This document shows, piece by piece, positions 12,472-24,500 of a stretch of 64,000 nucleotides of DNA. The DNA comes from Nilaparvata lugens (Eukaryota; Arthropoda; Insecta; Hemiptera; Delphacidae). The position numbers were made by a program, and so were the translations under genes. Location: NCBI RefSeq assembly GCF_014356525.2, contig NC_052518.1:96292943-96356942 (forward strand). Direction: 5' to 3'. Positions within the stretch are counted from its first letter, which is position 1; every line of letters starts with the position of its first letter. The notes below the pieces were generated by a model that saw only the letters and a list, made by a program, of their open reading frames with translations, made no database searches and was not told the origin of the DNA.

Positions 12472-14060
12472 CTAATCTTGTTTTGGGAGGTTAATGTCCT
12501 GTGAATTCCTGAGGTTTATTCTTTCTCTCATCTGTTGAATATCGAAATTATTTTCAGCTAAATCCAGCAATGCTTTGAATAGAAAAGAATGTCTCACTGA
12601 TAATATTGATAGTTCTCTGAAGAGCATCATTGAACTATATTGTTTAGGTTTATTACAAATTATTTTTAATATATGTTTCTGACCAGTAATCACAGGTTTA
12701 ATATGAACATTGTATGCACTCCCATAGCATATTATTCCATAATTTATTCTAGAACCAATAATTGCATGGTATAATTGTAACAATACTTCTTTTGGACATA
12801 ACTGTCTGAGGTAATAGAACTTCCTTATGTATACAAATAACTCATTTTTTATCTTCTGTACATGATCTGACCAAGTGAGCCTACTATCCAATATGAGGCC
12901 AGATATTTAACTGTACGTGCTTGTTTTATAGTTTCACAGTTACACAATATATTATTCACCTGTTGCGCACAATCTAATTTATGGAAGTAAATGCTAGTTA
13001 ACTCCTGATCCGTGTTTTGAAGATTAAATTGTATTATATTAGATTTGTCTGTGTTGATAGTTAATTTATTTTCGCAAAACCACCACCTAAGGTGCTTAAG
13101 ATCCATTTCTAATTTATTTTTAAGTTCTTGATTTGTTTTGGCCGAATAAAATATAACTGTATCGTCTGCAAAAGATGTAATCTTTCCCTGTAAGTCACCA
13201 TCCGTCAAATCGTTAATAAAGACCAGGAATAAAGTACTTGATAACACTGATCCTTGAGGAATACCTATGGTAATGTCCCCGGGTTCACTCAACGTATCGT
13301 TAATTCTGACCCTTTGACTCCTATTAGATAGGTAGCATCTTAACCAATCATTGGCAATTCCTCTTACTCCTGATAAATAAGTTTTTTCAGAAGCATGTTT
13401 TTATCAATTGCATCATATGCTTTAGATATATCAAGAAACAGAGCTGCACACTTATTATTAACACTAAAACTGTCATTTATTTTTGAAATGAGATTTTTAA
13501 TTGCCGCTTCTGTACTTCTTCCTTCACGGAAACCATATTGGTTATCACTAAAAAAGTTATTATTTTTATAAAAGTTTTCAAGTCTAATCTTGAATATTTT
13601 TTCTAAAATCTTGGAAAAAACCGGTAAAAGTAAAATTGGGCGGAACTGATCTATGTTTTTACAATTTGGCTTTTTAGGAATAGGTATAACTACGCTGTGT
13701 AATTAGATCGGTTAATTTGTTCAAATAATTCATGTAAGTTTTTTTAATCATGCTTGTGCTTATCCCATCTACACCTGGCGAAGATTTATTTTTCAATTTT
13801 CTTATTATACTTGCTACTTCCTCCGGATTTGTAGGGTGGAGAAAAATTGAATTTGTTGGAGAGTTGTATGGAAACCTTATTTTTGATATTCTAGCAGACT
13901 CTTCCCTGGTTTGCAATGTGGTTTGTTCTAATTCATCATTCATTTTATTCACAACATTTAGAAAATAAGAATTAAACGAATTAGAAATTTTATTACGATC
14001 ATGTATGCTATTTCCCTGCTCATCAACAATCAGTTTTAGTGGTTCTTTATTTTTTTTCAA
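12472..14060 (-). pseudogene. LINE reverse transcriptase, frame-shifted remnant
   Basis: Minus-strand RT of a non-LTR retrotransposon, broken into several frames. In order from 14060 leftward: a pre-finger block with SSPGVDGIS; a segment near 13400-13450 encoding FLDISKAYDAID (RT motif A region); GIPQGSVLSSTLFLVFINDL and FADDT near 13150-13290 (motif C, the catalytic FADD); and a C-terminal part at 12472-12891. Motifs B and C are readable, but at least two frame changes separate the blocks, so it cannot be translated as one protein. It belongs to the same element as the endonuclease immediately upstream (14267-15220). Its 3' end is not sharply defined and lies between 12060 and 12470. Confidence 0.85.
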
Positions 14061-14266
14061 TCCTATTAACGCGTCAATTGTTTTCCACGTCTTTCTAATG
14101 TTTCCCTGGCTTTCTCTAAACAGTTTTGAATAATAATATTGTTTTCTTTCTCTCAGTTCATTACGTAAGTTATTTTTGAATGTATTGTATATTTGTTTTA
14201 AGTCGTCATTATTAGGTTGTTTGATAACATTTTTGTATAACTCATTTCTTAAGTTTATTTGCTTGA

Positions 14267-15220
14267 TCAGATAAAACTATTTATCCATGGCGACCTATAT
14301 TTCTGTGTCAAGTTATTTTTTAAAAGAAGATTTTCTTGTGAATCTTTGATAGCGCTTTTTAAAATGTCAATGAAATTTTCCCATCCCTCATCAACTGATA
14401 CTGCTGGTATTTCTCTATCCCAATTAATCGATGATAAAATATTATTCAACTTCTGGTAATTGATTAGGCATATTTTTTTATAATTTGTATCTGCTTCTTC
14501 GTTGGATCTCTTCAATCCTTCAACTTTAAGTATGATTGTACTGTGATCAGTTATATTTAAATGTAGTATTTCTGGAATTAGATTAATTTTATTCAGTTTT
14601 GTTCTATTTTTGCCGGATTTTAAGTAAAGATGATCTATTAAAGAGTTGGAAAATCGGGACCTATGAGTGTAATCAGTATTGAGTGATTCAAATCCAAAAC
14701 TATTCATTAAATATTTGTAATCGTCAATAATTCTGGTGTTCTGAAAAAGATCTATATTTATATCTCCCGTGAAAAAGAAAGGGACCTCATTGTTTTCGTT
14801 AATATTAAATATTTCTTCTAAGTACAAGGTTAATTCGTTAAGAAATATTTTGGGTGAGTTTGATTGCAACCTGTAAGCAGCCAACAACTGAAATTCAAAA
14901 TTATTATATGAACAAGATATATGTACACAGTCCGCTGAAATAAAAACTATTGTCTTTGTTTTGAACGTTATCTCACTGCTTATATAAACCAAAGTTCCTC
15001 CTGCTCTGTAGTTATGATTGAAATTACCATGTACGGAATAGCCCTCTATATGATATAAGTCTATTTCATTCTCTAGTATCCATATTTCTGTCAAGACTAT
15101 TATTAGCGGGTTGTTTTCTAATTTCCTCATTTGCACTAAGAATAAATCGAAATTACTTCGCAGACTGCGTATATTTTGATGAATAATTAGTGTTTCTCTG
15201 CTACTTATCTCTGATGACAT
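14267..15220 (-). pseudogene. LINE APE-type endonuclease domain (ORF2 N-terminus)
   Basis: A 317-codon open stretch encodes an apurinic-like endonuclease: HQNIRSL (N-terminal Asn), LTEIW (catalytic Glu), AAYR, GDINIDL (catalytic Asp), DHLYL, and ITDHS (catalytic His). In such elements this domain nicks target DNA to prime reverse transcription. The RT that should follow in frame is separated by frame changes at about 14060-14267, so ORF2 is dead. The ATG at 15220 follows ORF1 remnants at 15201-15431 with a slight overlap, the usual ORF1/ORF2 arrangement. Confidence 0.85.
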
Positions 15221-15431
15221 TTTTATTTACGGTACTGACACTGTTATTTTCTTGGTTACCTGGCTGCTTAGATGCACTTATCACGCTCAACTTTTTCACT
15301 TGTTCACTGTTCTTGAGTTCAATAACTGGTGTTCCGTCTTCTTTCCTAGCTAGAATCTTCCCTTCCTTGATCCATAGGTATTTGATGTCGCCTCTTTTGA
15401 AGATCTCTCTCGCCATGGTGAAAATCTTTTT
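15201..15431 (-). pseudogene. LINE ORF1 C-terminal fragment (FP-like C-terminal domain)
   Basis: The reading frame (about 71 codons from an internal ATG at 15416) contains IKYLWIKEGKILARKEDG followed by a hydrophobic VIEL. This resembles the C-terminal domain found in ORF1 proteins of CR1/Jockey-group LINEs and in baculovirus FP-type proteins. An in-frame stop lies just upstream near 15440, so the element is probably 5'-truncated there. The assignment is by motif memory only. Confidence 0.55.
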
Positions 15432-15440
15432 TAGTGAAAA

Positions 15441-16285
15441 TTTTTAGTGAGTATTCAAGCGCTCACGTTAACTTATGGAGTTTACTCTCTGAAAGCATTC
15501 AGTTGACTGACTCTAATCGACAAATAATTGGCATTACTTCACATTATATGACAAACAATTGGCATCTATCCATCACTGTAATTGGCTGATCTCCCTCCAT
15601 TTCTCTGCGCCGCATATTCCTCCAAGTTAACAATAATTTTGTACGGAGGCCCAAAAAACCAGAAAGGTTGTTTTTTATTGCTAGAGAGATCATGTCGAAA
15701 TGCAAAAAAAATTGTCATGCTCGTCACTGAAGATCAGAGGGTCAGTGATGGGAATTATGTTGTGTAATGGAAAGCAGAGATTGGAACAGAAGTTGAAATG
15801 TTGATTTCAAAGTTTATAGAATAATAATAAGTTAATAAAATAGTTAAGAGTGCGGGTCATCTACCGCCATATTGGATTGAATGTCCCATAAGATCAATGT
15901 TATCTTTTGGAACGTTTAGCGTCGTTATTTATGGATGGATTTATGGACGTCGTTATTACGGACGCTTGCAGTTGCTGAATTTTTCAATTGTTCTGTATTT
16001 TGTTTTTGTTGATCCCAGCTATAATTGATGGGATGATTGATGATCCCAGCCTATGGTGGCATACCATTCAGCCGCTATCCTTGACTTTGAAACTCCTGAG
16101 AGGCCAAAATACGTTGTTCCGAGTACGTTTGACAATTGAAGAAATAATTTCAATTATTTCTGAGAAACTTTCTCGCTTTCACCACCCATTTATCTTTTGA
16201 AACAAAAAAGTTTCCCAGCATGTCGAAAATTTCATGTTTTCTGCTCGAAATGTCTCGACATTGACGAACATAAACGTTAATTAAA
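15441..16285. other. Intergenic, no gene recognised
   Basis: A short direct repeat of caattggcat occurs near 15525-15565. No ORF with a recognisable domain and no palindrome. Confidence 0.4.
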
Positions 16286-17037
16286 AAATCTGGTGTGGTA
16301 CACTCACAACTTTCCTTGCTCATTGAACTGTAAGCCTCACTCGTAAATGAGAATAATTTAGGGGAATAACATAATGACGATTGGCGGCAACATATTTGAA
16401 ACTACAATAAGACTACTATATAATTATTGTTTTCAGAGTACTTTTTCCTTTGTGTAAATTGCAAAATTCGATTATTTTAAAATTCGTCAAAACAGCTGTT
16501 CTACAGATGAATATCTCGACTGTGTTCTTTTTACTTTCCTTGCCCTATTACCATAGGTAAGGAAAGTATTGCTTTCCGAAAAAAATTAAGGTACCCCAAT
16601 TTCTAAATTTCTATACGTTTCAAGGTCCCCTGAGTCCAAAAAAGTGGTTTCAATTTTCATAACTGCAAGGAAAGTTGTGTGAGTGCGCCACACCAGATTT
16701 TTATAAACTGCTCTACCTACCTACCTCATGCACGAGAAAGAGGTTACAAAGTCCATTTCTCAAAAATGGGATGGACCCCCCATTATTTTCCCAGGAAAAA
16801 GACTCATGCCAGTTGATAGAGCTGATAATACAGGGTATGAATTTTTAAAAAATCGGTCAAGTCATTTTTGAGAAAATCGTGAAAAACATGTTTCTTCAGT
16901 TATTAGCTGCCATTTATCTCAAGAATATTACGTAACTCCTGCAATTTTCCCAGAAATGAGACTCATGTCAGTTGATAGGGCTTATAAATAGCTATCCATC
17001 GTATAAATTTGAAGAAAATCGTCAGAGCCGTTTTCGA
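16286..17037 (-). repeat. Family B long copy, interrupted by a short family B copy
   Basis: The left edge aaatctggtgtggtacactc and the interior (gcctcac, gaataatttaggggaataac, gacgattggcgg) match 1559-1760 closely, and the right part (16700-17037) resumes the match at 1818-2145. The reading is broken at 16525-16700 by a second family B element. The copy is truncated at about 17037 relative to 1559-2425. Confidence 0.75.
16525..16700 (+). repeat. Short family B element nested in a long one
   Basis: It begins actttccttgccctattacc, has the hairpin partner ataggtaaggaaagt, and ends gcgccacaccagattttt, matching both edges of the 1-kb copy at 36412-37409 but lacking its interior. Removing it rejoins ctcgactgtgttctttt with ataaactgctctacc, as in the uninterrupted copy near 1798-1835. 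The flanks share a run of Ts, consistent with insertion into a T-rich target. Confidence 0.8.
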
Positions 17038-17336
17038 TTTTTTATTCTGTGCAAACAGACTGCAATGAGGGAGGGGGGTGACGAGCTGTCTCAAGGCTGG
17101 TTCTGTTGACATTCCAGAACTCTTATCTAAATGACCGGTACTATTTTTTTGTTCTCCCTCGAACACTGATACTGCAGTTCCCGAAAACTGAACAGTATTA
17201 GTATTATTATTATTTATTTATACCATTTAATCTTTTTGTAACGTGTTCTTATTTGCATAATATAATACTTGTTATATGAACAGTTGAATTGCTTGATTCC
17301 AGTGATGATATAATGTGAAAAAATATCATTATATAT

Positions 17337-17373
17337 CATTATTATTATTATTATTATTTTATTATTATTATTA

Positions 17374-17409
<36 letters not shown>

Positions 17410-17424
17410 TATTATTATTATTTC
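17337..17424. repeat. (ATT)n microsatellite
   Basis: A nearly pure att repeat with a few interruptions. On the minus strand it is (AAT)n and directly follows the 3' flank of the LINE fragment at 17599-18290, so it probably began as that element's 3' tail. Confidence 0.9.
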
Positions 17425-18295
17425 ATCCACTGACCACCTGTAAAAAGGGTATAAGGATATGTCAATTTGTCATTAATCAAACAGTACCTAACATGTTTTC
17501 TATCTTCTCAAACCTCCATCTTGAGGTTTGTAAAAATCTTTGTATTCCTCCACTGAGTAGGCACATATGGATAGCAGCTCTCTTTTCAATAAAAATTTTT
17601 ATTGAAAAAATCTGAAAGCTTTACCTGACTTTTCTTTTATGTGAGATGGCAATAAGTTGTAAATCCGGATACTTGAACTCCTCACCCCTTGCCCATACAT
17701 AGTACTTCGGTGTGCATCATCTCTCAAATTATTCCTGTATCTGGTCGAATATTGGTGAAATGTTTCTCCTGTATTAAATTCATTTATGTGTTTTTTTAAA
17801 AAGCAGATTGTTTCCAGAATATATAGGCTAGGAAGTGGGAGAATTCCAAGTTTTTTGAAATAGGGCCTACAACTAGTTCGGATTGATTCCCCTATCATCA
17901 CCCTCAATGCCCACTTCTGAAGTCTAAACACCTCCACTACACTGCTAGAATTACCCCAAAAAATAATTCCATAGTTCAGGAGGGAGTGAAACAGGGCGAA
18001 ATACACACTTTTGAGAGCCATCGAATCCAGAGAAGCTTTCAGGTTTCTGAGAATAAAAATTGCTGAATTTAGTTTGGCTTTCAGGCATTCCAGATGTGGT
18101 TTCCATGAAAGATCAGAGTCAATCACCACTCCAAAAACTCTTATACTACTTACAGAATCTATATTATTGCCTTCAGTTTCCAAGCTACCCCCCTTAGTAG
18201 TTCGAAAAGGTATTTCTTTGGTTTTTTCTTTGTTCAGAATTAACAAAGATTAGCAGCTAACCATTTTTTTAATTTAATAAGTGCTGCCTTGCTCT
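17425..18295 (-). pseudogene. 5'-truncated LINE: C-terminal RT region and 3' UTR
   Basis: About 215 codons (18246-17599) encode the post-catalytic part of a non-LTR ORF2: LILNKEKTKEI, FGVVIDSDLSWKPH, LNYGIIFWGN, SCRPYFKKLGILPLPSLYI and a YSTRYRNN block. The reading can be extended upstream in a shifted frame (ALIKLKKWLAANL near 18250-18290), so a frameshift lies near 18245. The catalytic palm is absent. The ~170 bp after the stop leads into an (AAT)n tail. The C-terminal block closely parallels those of the LINEs at 29958-31175 and 58294-61314, so the three are from related families. Confidence 0.85.
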
Positions 18296-20155
18296 AAGTG
18301 CTGCTTTGCACATATCTGTGATAAATATGATTTAATCTCAGTGAAAAGGGTAGAAAGCGTGGGCGATTATAAAATGACAGTGAAAACACCAAATATATTG
18401 ACATCTTGCTATTCTACTGCAGTATTTTTTTACGTTATTAGTTGATTTTTTTGTTTCGAAATTTGTTTATTTTTTATCAATTCCTATATAGTTTGATCTG
18501 AGAGTTGACAGACTGAATTTAAACTTCATATTGGAGTGTTTTTATTGAATTATAATTCTATTTAATTTCTGAGTAATTGTTATTCAATCAATCAACGTAA
18601 TTCATTCAATCAAAACGTTATTGACTGAAATAGTTGTTTACAACTCAAATTAACCTTGTGAATTGAAAGCGAAAAGCAATCTATAAACCTTCAAACACAT
18701 TTCAATAATATTCAGTTCTTGGTAATTGTATTAACATTTCAAATTTCATGTGTTTCTCCACTTTAAGCACTATTATATATATTTTTTATGTTAATATTCC
18801 TATAAACTTACAATGTACTAAAATAAAATACTTATGCAAACTGTGAAATTTCTAGTTATTATGGAAGTGGCATTCACAAGATATACAGTAAATACTAGAA
18901 ATATCATTACATTTTGAATTTATAATCAGGCAATACTTGAATATTATCTTCTATGCTTCATCATCTTGTTATGCTTAAAAAGTTCAAGCTCACCAAAAAT
19001 TTTCAAGTTCAACTTATAAAATAGAAAATGATTAAAAAAAAAACACTCCATTTTAGGGGTGGTTTTTAATGTTAATAAAGTTCCCAATAACTCAGTAGGG
19101 GATGATTTTAGAACAAAACATTAAATACGTTTCTTCATCTCTTTGAACACTTGATGGAAAAAATAATTTTTCGAAATTCCAATATTTAAAGTTTTAAAAA
19201 TGGTTAACCCCTAACGATTTCAACCCTCAGCAACCATTGAAAAAATTATAAATTTTTATCTATTAAGCACTATCTACCATTTCCAAAAAAATTGCCTCAA
19301 ACAGAGAATTCTAAAAAAACTACACTTATTTCGTTAACCACCCCCTAATCATTAATAATAAAATGATAAAAAAACGAAAAAATCCTCTCAAAGAGTAGAA
19401 TTGAATTACAAAAAGAATTTTTCTGATATCTCAACAACAAAGGATTTCATTTTTTTCATCCCTAAATTTCAACCCCAAAAATGAGAAAAATCATGAATAG
19501 TCCATTCCACTGTTTCCAGCATCCTGTCTACTACAAAAATCAATAATAAAAAAAAAATCCAAAAAACTACCCCAAGATTTTGCGGTTTACATAAAATAGG
19601 GGATGATTTTCGTTTTTTGATAATTTAAGATGGTTTGAGGTATGATAAAATGTAACTCAAACCTTCACTAACCTTCCCCAGTCCCTTCATCATAATCTCT
19701 ACTATGGAGCTGGGTATGCTTGGAGTTGTGAATACTGGCCAGCCTGCAAGAAATGTAGAAACTCTGTTTAGGAGACAGAGGCTGAAATCTGGCAACACCG
19801 CGACAGCTGCTTCAATGTGGCAACATAGGATCTATTTCTAGATACCGCGATGGCCGAATGACCTCGAGTTGTCAATGACCTCAACGCTACTGTAGCGCCA
19901 GTTAGCGCGTGGCGGAAGGTTGGTGAACTCGGAGTTGCCAGCTAGCGCTAGCGCTACAGCGGCGGTTGTTTGGTGAACTACCCCAGGCTGGTTTCAGATT
20001 GAATGACGTCATTTGATGGGCGGCGCACTTAATAGAAACAATATAAAAACTTGTAGTACCCTTTTATTATAAACTTTATTGTTTTTATTAATTTGAATAA
20101 AGTAGCCCATATAAGTGAAGTGATTTTTTAAAACAGTCTCATATTATTTTAATGG
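18296..20155. other. Intergenic, repeat-like but unassigned
   Basis: No coding ORF. 19020-19640 is AT-rich with many short poly-A/T runs. 19780-19990 is unusually GC-rich, with palindromic agcgctagcgct and two copies of a ttggtgaact block, which looks like a fragment of a dispersed element. Confidence 0.4.
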
Positions 20156-20159
20156 AATA

Positions 20160-20835
20160 TTTATTGACCGAGTGAAGTGAGGTCTAAGATTCGAGTCGAC
20201 GGTTTTGCATTTCTCTTTATGTTTATATATGTTCCGCATTTACAGCGAAACGCAGCAATGGATTTATATGAAATGATATAGGACATAGGACAGATATAGG
20301 ACAGATATGTTCCTTTTTGAATTCCGCGTCGACGTATACATAAGGTTTTTTTTGAAATTTTGCATTTTAAGGATAATAAAAAAGGAAAAGGAGTCTCCTT
20401 CGAACGCCAATATTACCGTAAAAATCAGACTTTAGAATTATACATCATAAATCAGCTGTCGATTGGATTATAAATTGCATGCAATGACACATGCAATTCA
20501 ATATCTCGATGTAACTTGATGAATAAACAGCTGTTGTGTGGACTATTAATTGCATGCAGTGAGGCATGCTATTGATAACTTGAAGTACGGTAGCTTAGTA
20601 TTTTCTCCCGACTTTTCTCTGCTATCAACTCGGTAAGCTTTTGATGATATAGCATAGCTGTTTCATCAAATTATTAGCATTGTCGATACAACAACCCAAA
20701 CACCCATTAGTCGTCTATACATCGATATTTCGCCGACAGGACAGGACAGGACAGAGTTTACTCTGATGGGCAGTATTGGAGGAGACTGTGGTTTATAACT
20801 GCGCGAGGTCTACTGTTCACAGAACTACTAGCAGT
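20160..20835 (-). repeat. Dispersed repeat family A, copy 1
   Basis: One edge reads ttgaccgagtgaagtgaggt, the other ends tactgttcacagaactac near 20826. It is the inverted partner of 26966-27690, matching throughout (gaccgag edge, gtcgacggttttgca, aggagtctcctt, ttgcatgcaat, tgtggtttataactg). No protein is encoded. Other copies are at 29587-31332 (split), 35530-35690 (partial) and 36365-37675 (split). Confidence 0.85.
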
Positions 20836-21615
20836 ATTGAGAAAACATCAATAAAGATGAGTTTATCCAACTCAATTAAGACAGTCGATCAACAGAAAGT
20901 CAAGGGCTTCAAAAATCACTCCCTTAAGCATAGAGCACACTGGAGACGCGCCGCGCCGCGCAGCCGTGGACGTCGTGGTATTATTCCGCTGCCGGAACTT
21001 TTGGGAGAATACGGAGCGGAATTTTTCCTCTGAGCGCCACCACCTTTCGGGTGCCTCTTCGCTACCCTTGGAAGCTTTTGCTTTTGCTACCCTCGGTTAG
21101 CTCAATCTTGTTTAGGTTATCTCACTCAGTTTTGCTCCTCACTACAAACTGCAAAAATTTTGCGTACATACACAAAGCTATTCCAGGTAAGTTCAAATTT
21201 TGTATTGTATTTATATTGTGGCATATCTTCATTCATTTTAGCGTCTACTTAATATATTATCTAAGCATTCAAATTGAATGAAGTTCGGTATATATAGGTT
21301 AGACATAACCTCAAACGTCACAGAATGAAATTATATAGTTTACATAGTCTAGAACTACTTGAACTACATAACTTCATAATTCCAATCTTATTTTTATAAC
21401 CCACATTTTCATAACTTTCCATGAGTTGATTTCAGAGGTTCATCATCATTTATTATACATGTCATAGTATCGCCATGACATAGTATAGGTACATGTTAAG
21501 CAAGGTTGAAGTTCGTTGATTTTTAGGTGTTCATTCAGATTGTAATCTAAAGGTGCGGACACCTTTGTACACGATTATAAGTTATACAGGAAGCGGACAG
21601 TCACAGTCAGGCCAT

Positions 21616-21735
21616 CCAGTCCATATTGAACATGGTGATTGGCCAGCCTTTTGTAACCAGTCCATATTGAACATGGTGATTGGCCAGCCTTCTGTAACCA
21701 GTCCATATTCGATTGGTGATTGACCTACCTGGCTG
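21616..21735. repeat. 41-bp tandem repeat, ~2.5 copies
   Basis: Units start at 21616, 21657 and 21698, each beginning ccagtccatattgaacatgg followed by a ttggccagcc block; the last is partial and diverged. It lies inside the PIF/Harbinger-like element. Confidence 0.85.
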
Positions 21736-22100
21736 GTTCACGTTTACCTGTGTGGACACACACATCTTATGTCATCTATTTTATAAATTAATTAAATCTC
21801 ATTTATATTCTAAACTTATTGAACCTCATGTGGATCATACTTGTTCCAAACTAGTAAGTTTATTATAATTTTAAGAAGACTATCCCAAATGGAATAAAAA
21901 TAATTACAAATAAATTTAAAGTGATAATTGGAAAATATTTTATAGATGGTGCTTGCTTAGTCACTTGCTTTGCTTATAATTATAATAATATTGATGATTG
22001 CCATAACTGAAATGTAAAGATCTTTATGCAATAAAGTATAATTCAATTTAATTCATATTAATTTATGGTGGGTTAAAGTGAAGTCGTTTCTTCAGCTAGA

Positions 22101-22223
22101 ATGGATGACGAGTCGCTCATTGTTTGCATACAACATTACCCCAATCTGTATGACCAATCACATGCCAAGTGTCACCTGGTCATATGGGACATATATATGA
22201 ATCATATATTTATCTCATATTGA
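22101..22223 (+). pseudogene. MADF-domain N-terminal remnant
   Basis: An ATG at 22101 opens a 40-codon frame beginning MDDESLIVCIQHYPNLYDQS, then HAKCHLVIW, ending at TGA 22221-22223. The pattern of acidic start, (L/I)I..V..yP.LYD.S is the beginning of MADF domains (Adf-1/Dip3 family DNA-binding modules), where a Trp-containing helix normally follows. The rest of the domain is missing or spliced from elsewhere, and no clear donor consensus is visible. It is too short to function alone. It lies within a TIR-bounded element, suggesting it came from the transposon's accessory gene rather than a host gene. Confidence 0.5.
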
Positions 22224-22667
22224 TCAGGATTTTAGAGTTTTAATTTAGAAAAGTTTAATGAACAGTGTTTTTGTCTTTGAACAATCTTTGTCATCGACTG
22301 AAGGATTGTTCATTTCATTTGTTGTCAAAATTAATGTAGCTTCTCTTTTGTTTTTAATAACAAACGTGCCGCTTGTGCGACTGATAAAAATATGTACTTG
22401 AAATGGCTTTCATGTTTGGCATTGACTGAGTTATATTTAATACCCAAAATTTTACTTTTGGTCGGTGTGTCAGTGTGTGAGCTCGTTCGATAGGACTGAG
22501 AGTTAAGTCCGGCTGATCCAGTGAAAAAGGCTAGATTTCGGTTCGTTTAATAGTTCAATTATTCTGTCACAGATCCGGCAGTATAGAAATAATTGTATTG
22601 TTAAGGGAGACGGGTTTTGAGCCTATTCATTAGTTCAGTTGATATTTGTTCTTTTAAAATACTAAAG

Positions 22668-23190
22668 TCGCGAAATACCAGTGGATGCCAAGGGGGAAGC
22701 TATTTCAAAAAGGTAGGTGACTACTGAATCATTGTTCTTAAATTTTTCATAACCACAAACATTGAATCCTCATTAGCAGCAAAGCGAGTAGCCCCTGAAA
22801 TATTCATCTGATTATTATTATTTCGTAATTTCTAACTATAATTCTAATTTTGTAATAAATAATTTATTGTTTTGTTTTAAATATCAAAAACCTGTACGAT
22901 CTTTTCTTGTGTTTTTTTTTTAATTTTCCCACCCTTACATATTTGGTGAAGGCATATTATATTGCTTACATATTTGGTGGAGGCTTCTCCCGCCGTCCAG
23001 ATCTTGCTTACATATTTGGTGGAGGCTCAAGGGTTTTTAATCCAGCTTTTAAAATTTGTACTTTTCCAGTTACCTCATTGAAGATTCAATGTTTGTGGTT
23101 ATGAAAAATTTAAGAACAATGACTCAGTAGTCACCTACCTTTTTGAAAATAGCTTCCCACTTTGGCATCCACTGGTATTTCGCGGCATTA
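22668..23190. repeat. Inverted repeat (~105-bp arms) with a (ttggtggaggc) motif in the loop
   Basis: The arm 22672-22775 (gcgaaataccagtggatgcc, then aaaaggtaggtgactactga) is the reverse complement of 23083-23186. The loop contains repeats of gcttacatatttggtggagg at about 22966, 23004 and again outside the arms at 23273. It is probably a MITE nested in the larger element. Confidence 0.75.
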
Positions 23191-24455
23191 ATTATTAATT
23201 AAAAATCAAAATAACTGATCTAATGAAATGGGTTCAGATCCCTTCATATTATTTTGGTGAAGGCATATATTGCTTACATATTTGGTGGAGGCTTCTCAGA
23301 TCTTGCTTACACAAGTACCATGACACCAATATGAAGATGAATATATTCTTGGCTAGACATAGGTCTACGATTGAACCAACCGGGTACAACATTTATATTT
23401 TCAACTAATTAGTAGAATTTCTATTGATGTTGTGGTACTCAACATGGCACTCCATTGAATGGAGGCAGTGGTGGGGTGGTGAGTCATGTCCGGAAAACGA
23501 CTGCGCGGCGCGGCGCGCTCCCAGTGTGCGTTGAGCAAAAGCGGCGTCTCCAGTGTGCTCCGTGCTTCAACTGACAAGGCGGCGCGGCGAGGCGCGGCGC
23601 GGCGCGTCTCCAGTGTTCTCCGTGCTTTATACTGATTGAGGACCTAGGTACCTGATGATGTGATTTCATTATGTATCATCATCATCCCTTTCTGCACTAG
23701 CTTGCAGCTTTTATAGGTGTAATCCTCAGAAAAACCCTCAAGAACCGTTCAAGTTTTCTTGGTTTACTTGAGATTTACTGGAAATATCCTCTTATGCCTG
23801 CTATTCAGTAACTTCCACAGTTTTCAGTCAGCGATTTACTAGCTTTTTCGGTACCAGTTTGGTCCAAATGATTTGAAATTTTTATACAGGTTCCTTTGAC
23901 CTAACAGGTTCACTCTCTTTCACTTCACCTACATGTTTGTTTAAATTGAAGCCGATTTCACAGTCGGCTTCACCACATTTAAGCGACTAGAGCTTGACAG
24001 GAGGTAGCGTGCCAGACAAAACAGTGTGCAGCCCTCACGCAGCTGGTTGCCTTCAGTGAGATTTACTTGTACTTTGAGCATTTGTGATGCTTCCCATTCA
24101 AGAAAGTGCAGACAGCTTGAATTGAATGTCGTCACAACATTGGTCTGTCTGCTGCCTCATCACAGCAGTCCCTGTCAATAGGTTTAACTCCACTTGAGTT
24201 ATCCACTGGAAAAGCATTGGGCTGATGTTTTCATTGACCACTAACGCGGAAAAAGGTTTCTTTCAACACTCGTCCCCAACCCTCCAAATAGTGTGACATT
24301 GTTACTTTCTTTCAACACTCCAAAGAGTGGAAGTGGTGGAGCGGAAAGATATTCTCTGGTATTGGAGGTGTATCAAATCGATGGAAATGTGTATCGTGTA
24401 ATATGTATTTGGAGGAAATGATGTATTAAAAATATATACCAACTTATTTACTGTA

Positions 24456-24500
24456 TTTGATACTAGCAGGAAACCCGTGCTCCGCAAGGGTCTATTTTAA
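24456..24500 (-). mobile_element. Helitron-like 3' terminus
   Basis: On the minus strand a short hairpin (acccttgc-gga-gcacgggt, one mismatch) is followed after six bases by CTAG and then T. This is the 3'-end structure of Helitrons: hairpin, short spacer, CTRR, insertion before T. The 5' TC end was not located. Confidence 0.35.

Larger units (their letters stand above)
20927..23626. mobile_element. PIF/Harbinger-like DNA transposon (non-autonomous or decayed)
   Basis: The left end agcatagagcacactggaga at 20927 continues into a GC-rich cgcgccgcgccgcgc block. The reverse complement of 23592-23626 reads agcacggagaacactggaga followed by the same GC block, giving ~35-bp terminal inverted repeats. 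Both ends are flanked by TTA (20924-20926 and 23627-23629), the 3-bp TWA duplication characteristic of PIF/Harbinger. Two further TIR-like copies lie at 23508-23535 and 23543-23568. No DDE nuclease ORF was found. A MADF-like exon lies inside at 22101; MADF or Myb-like partner proteins are known companions of Harbinger transposases. Superfamily is inferred from TSD, TIR and the MADF remnant. Confidence 0.7.
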
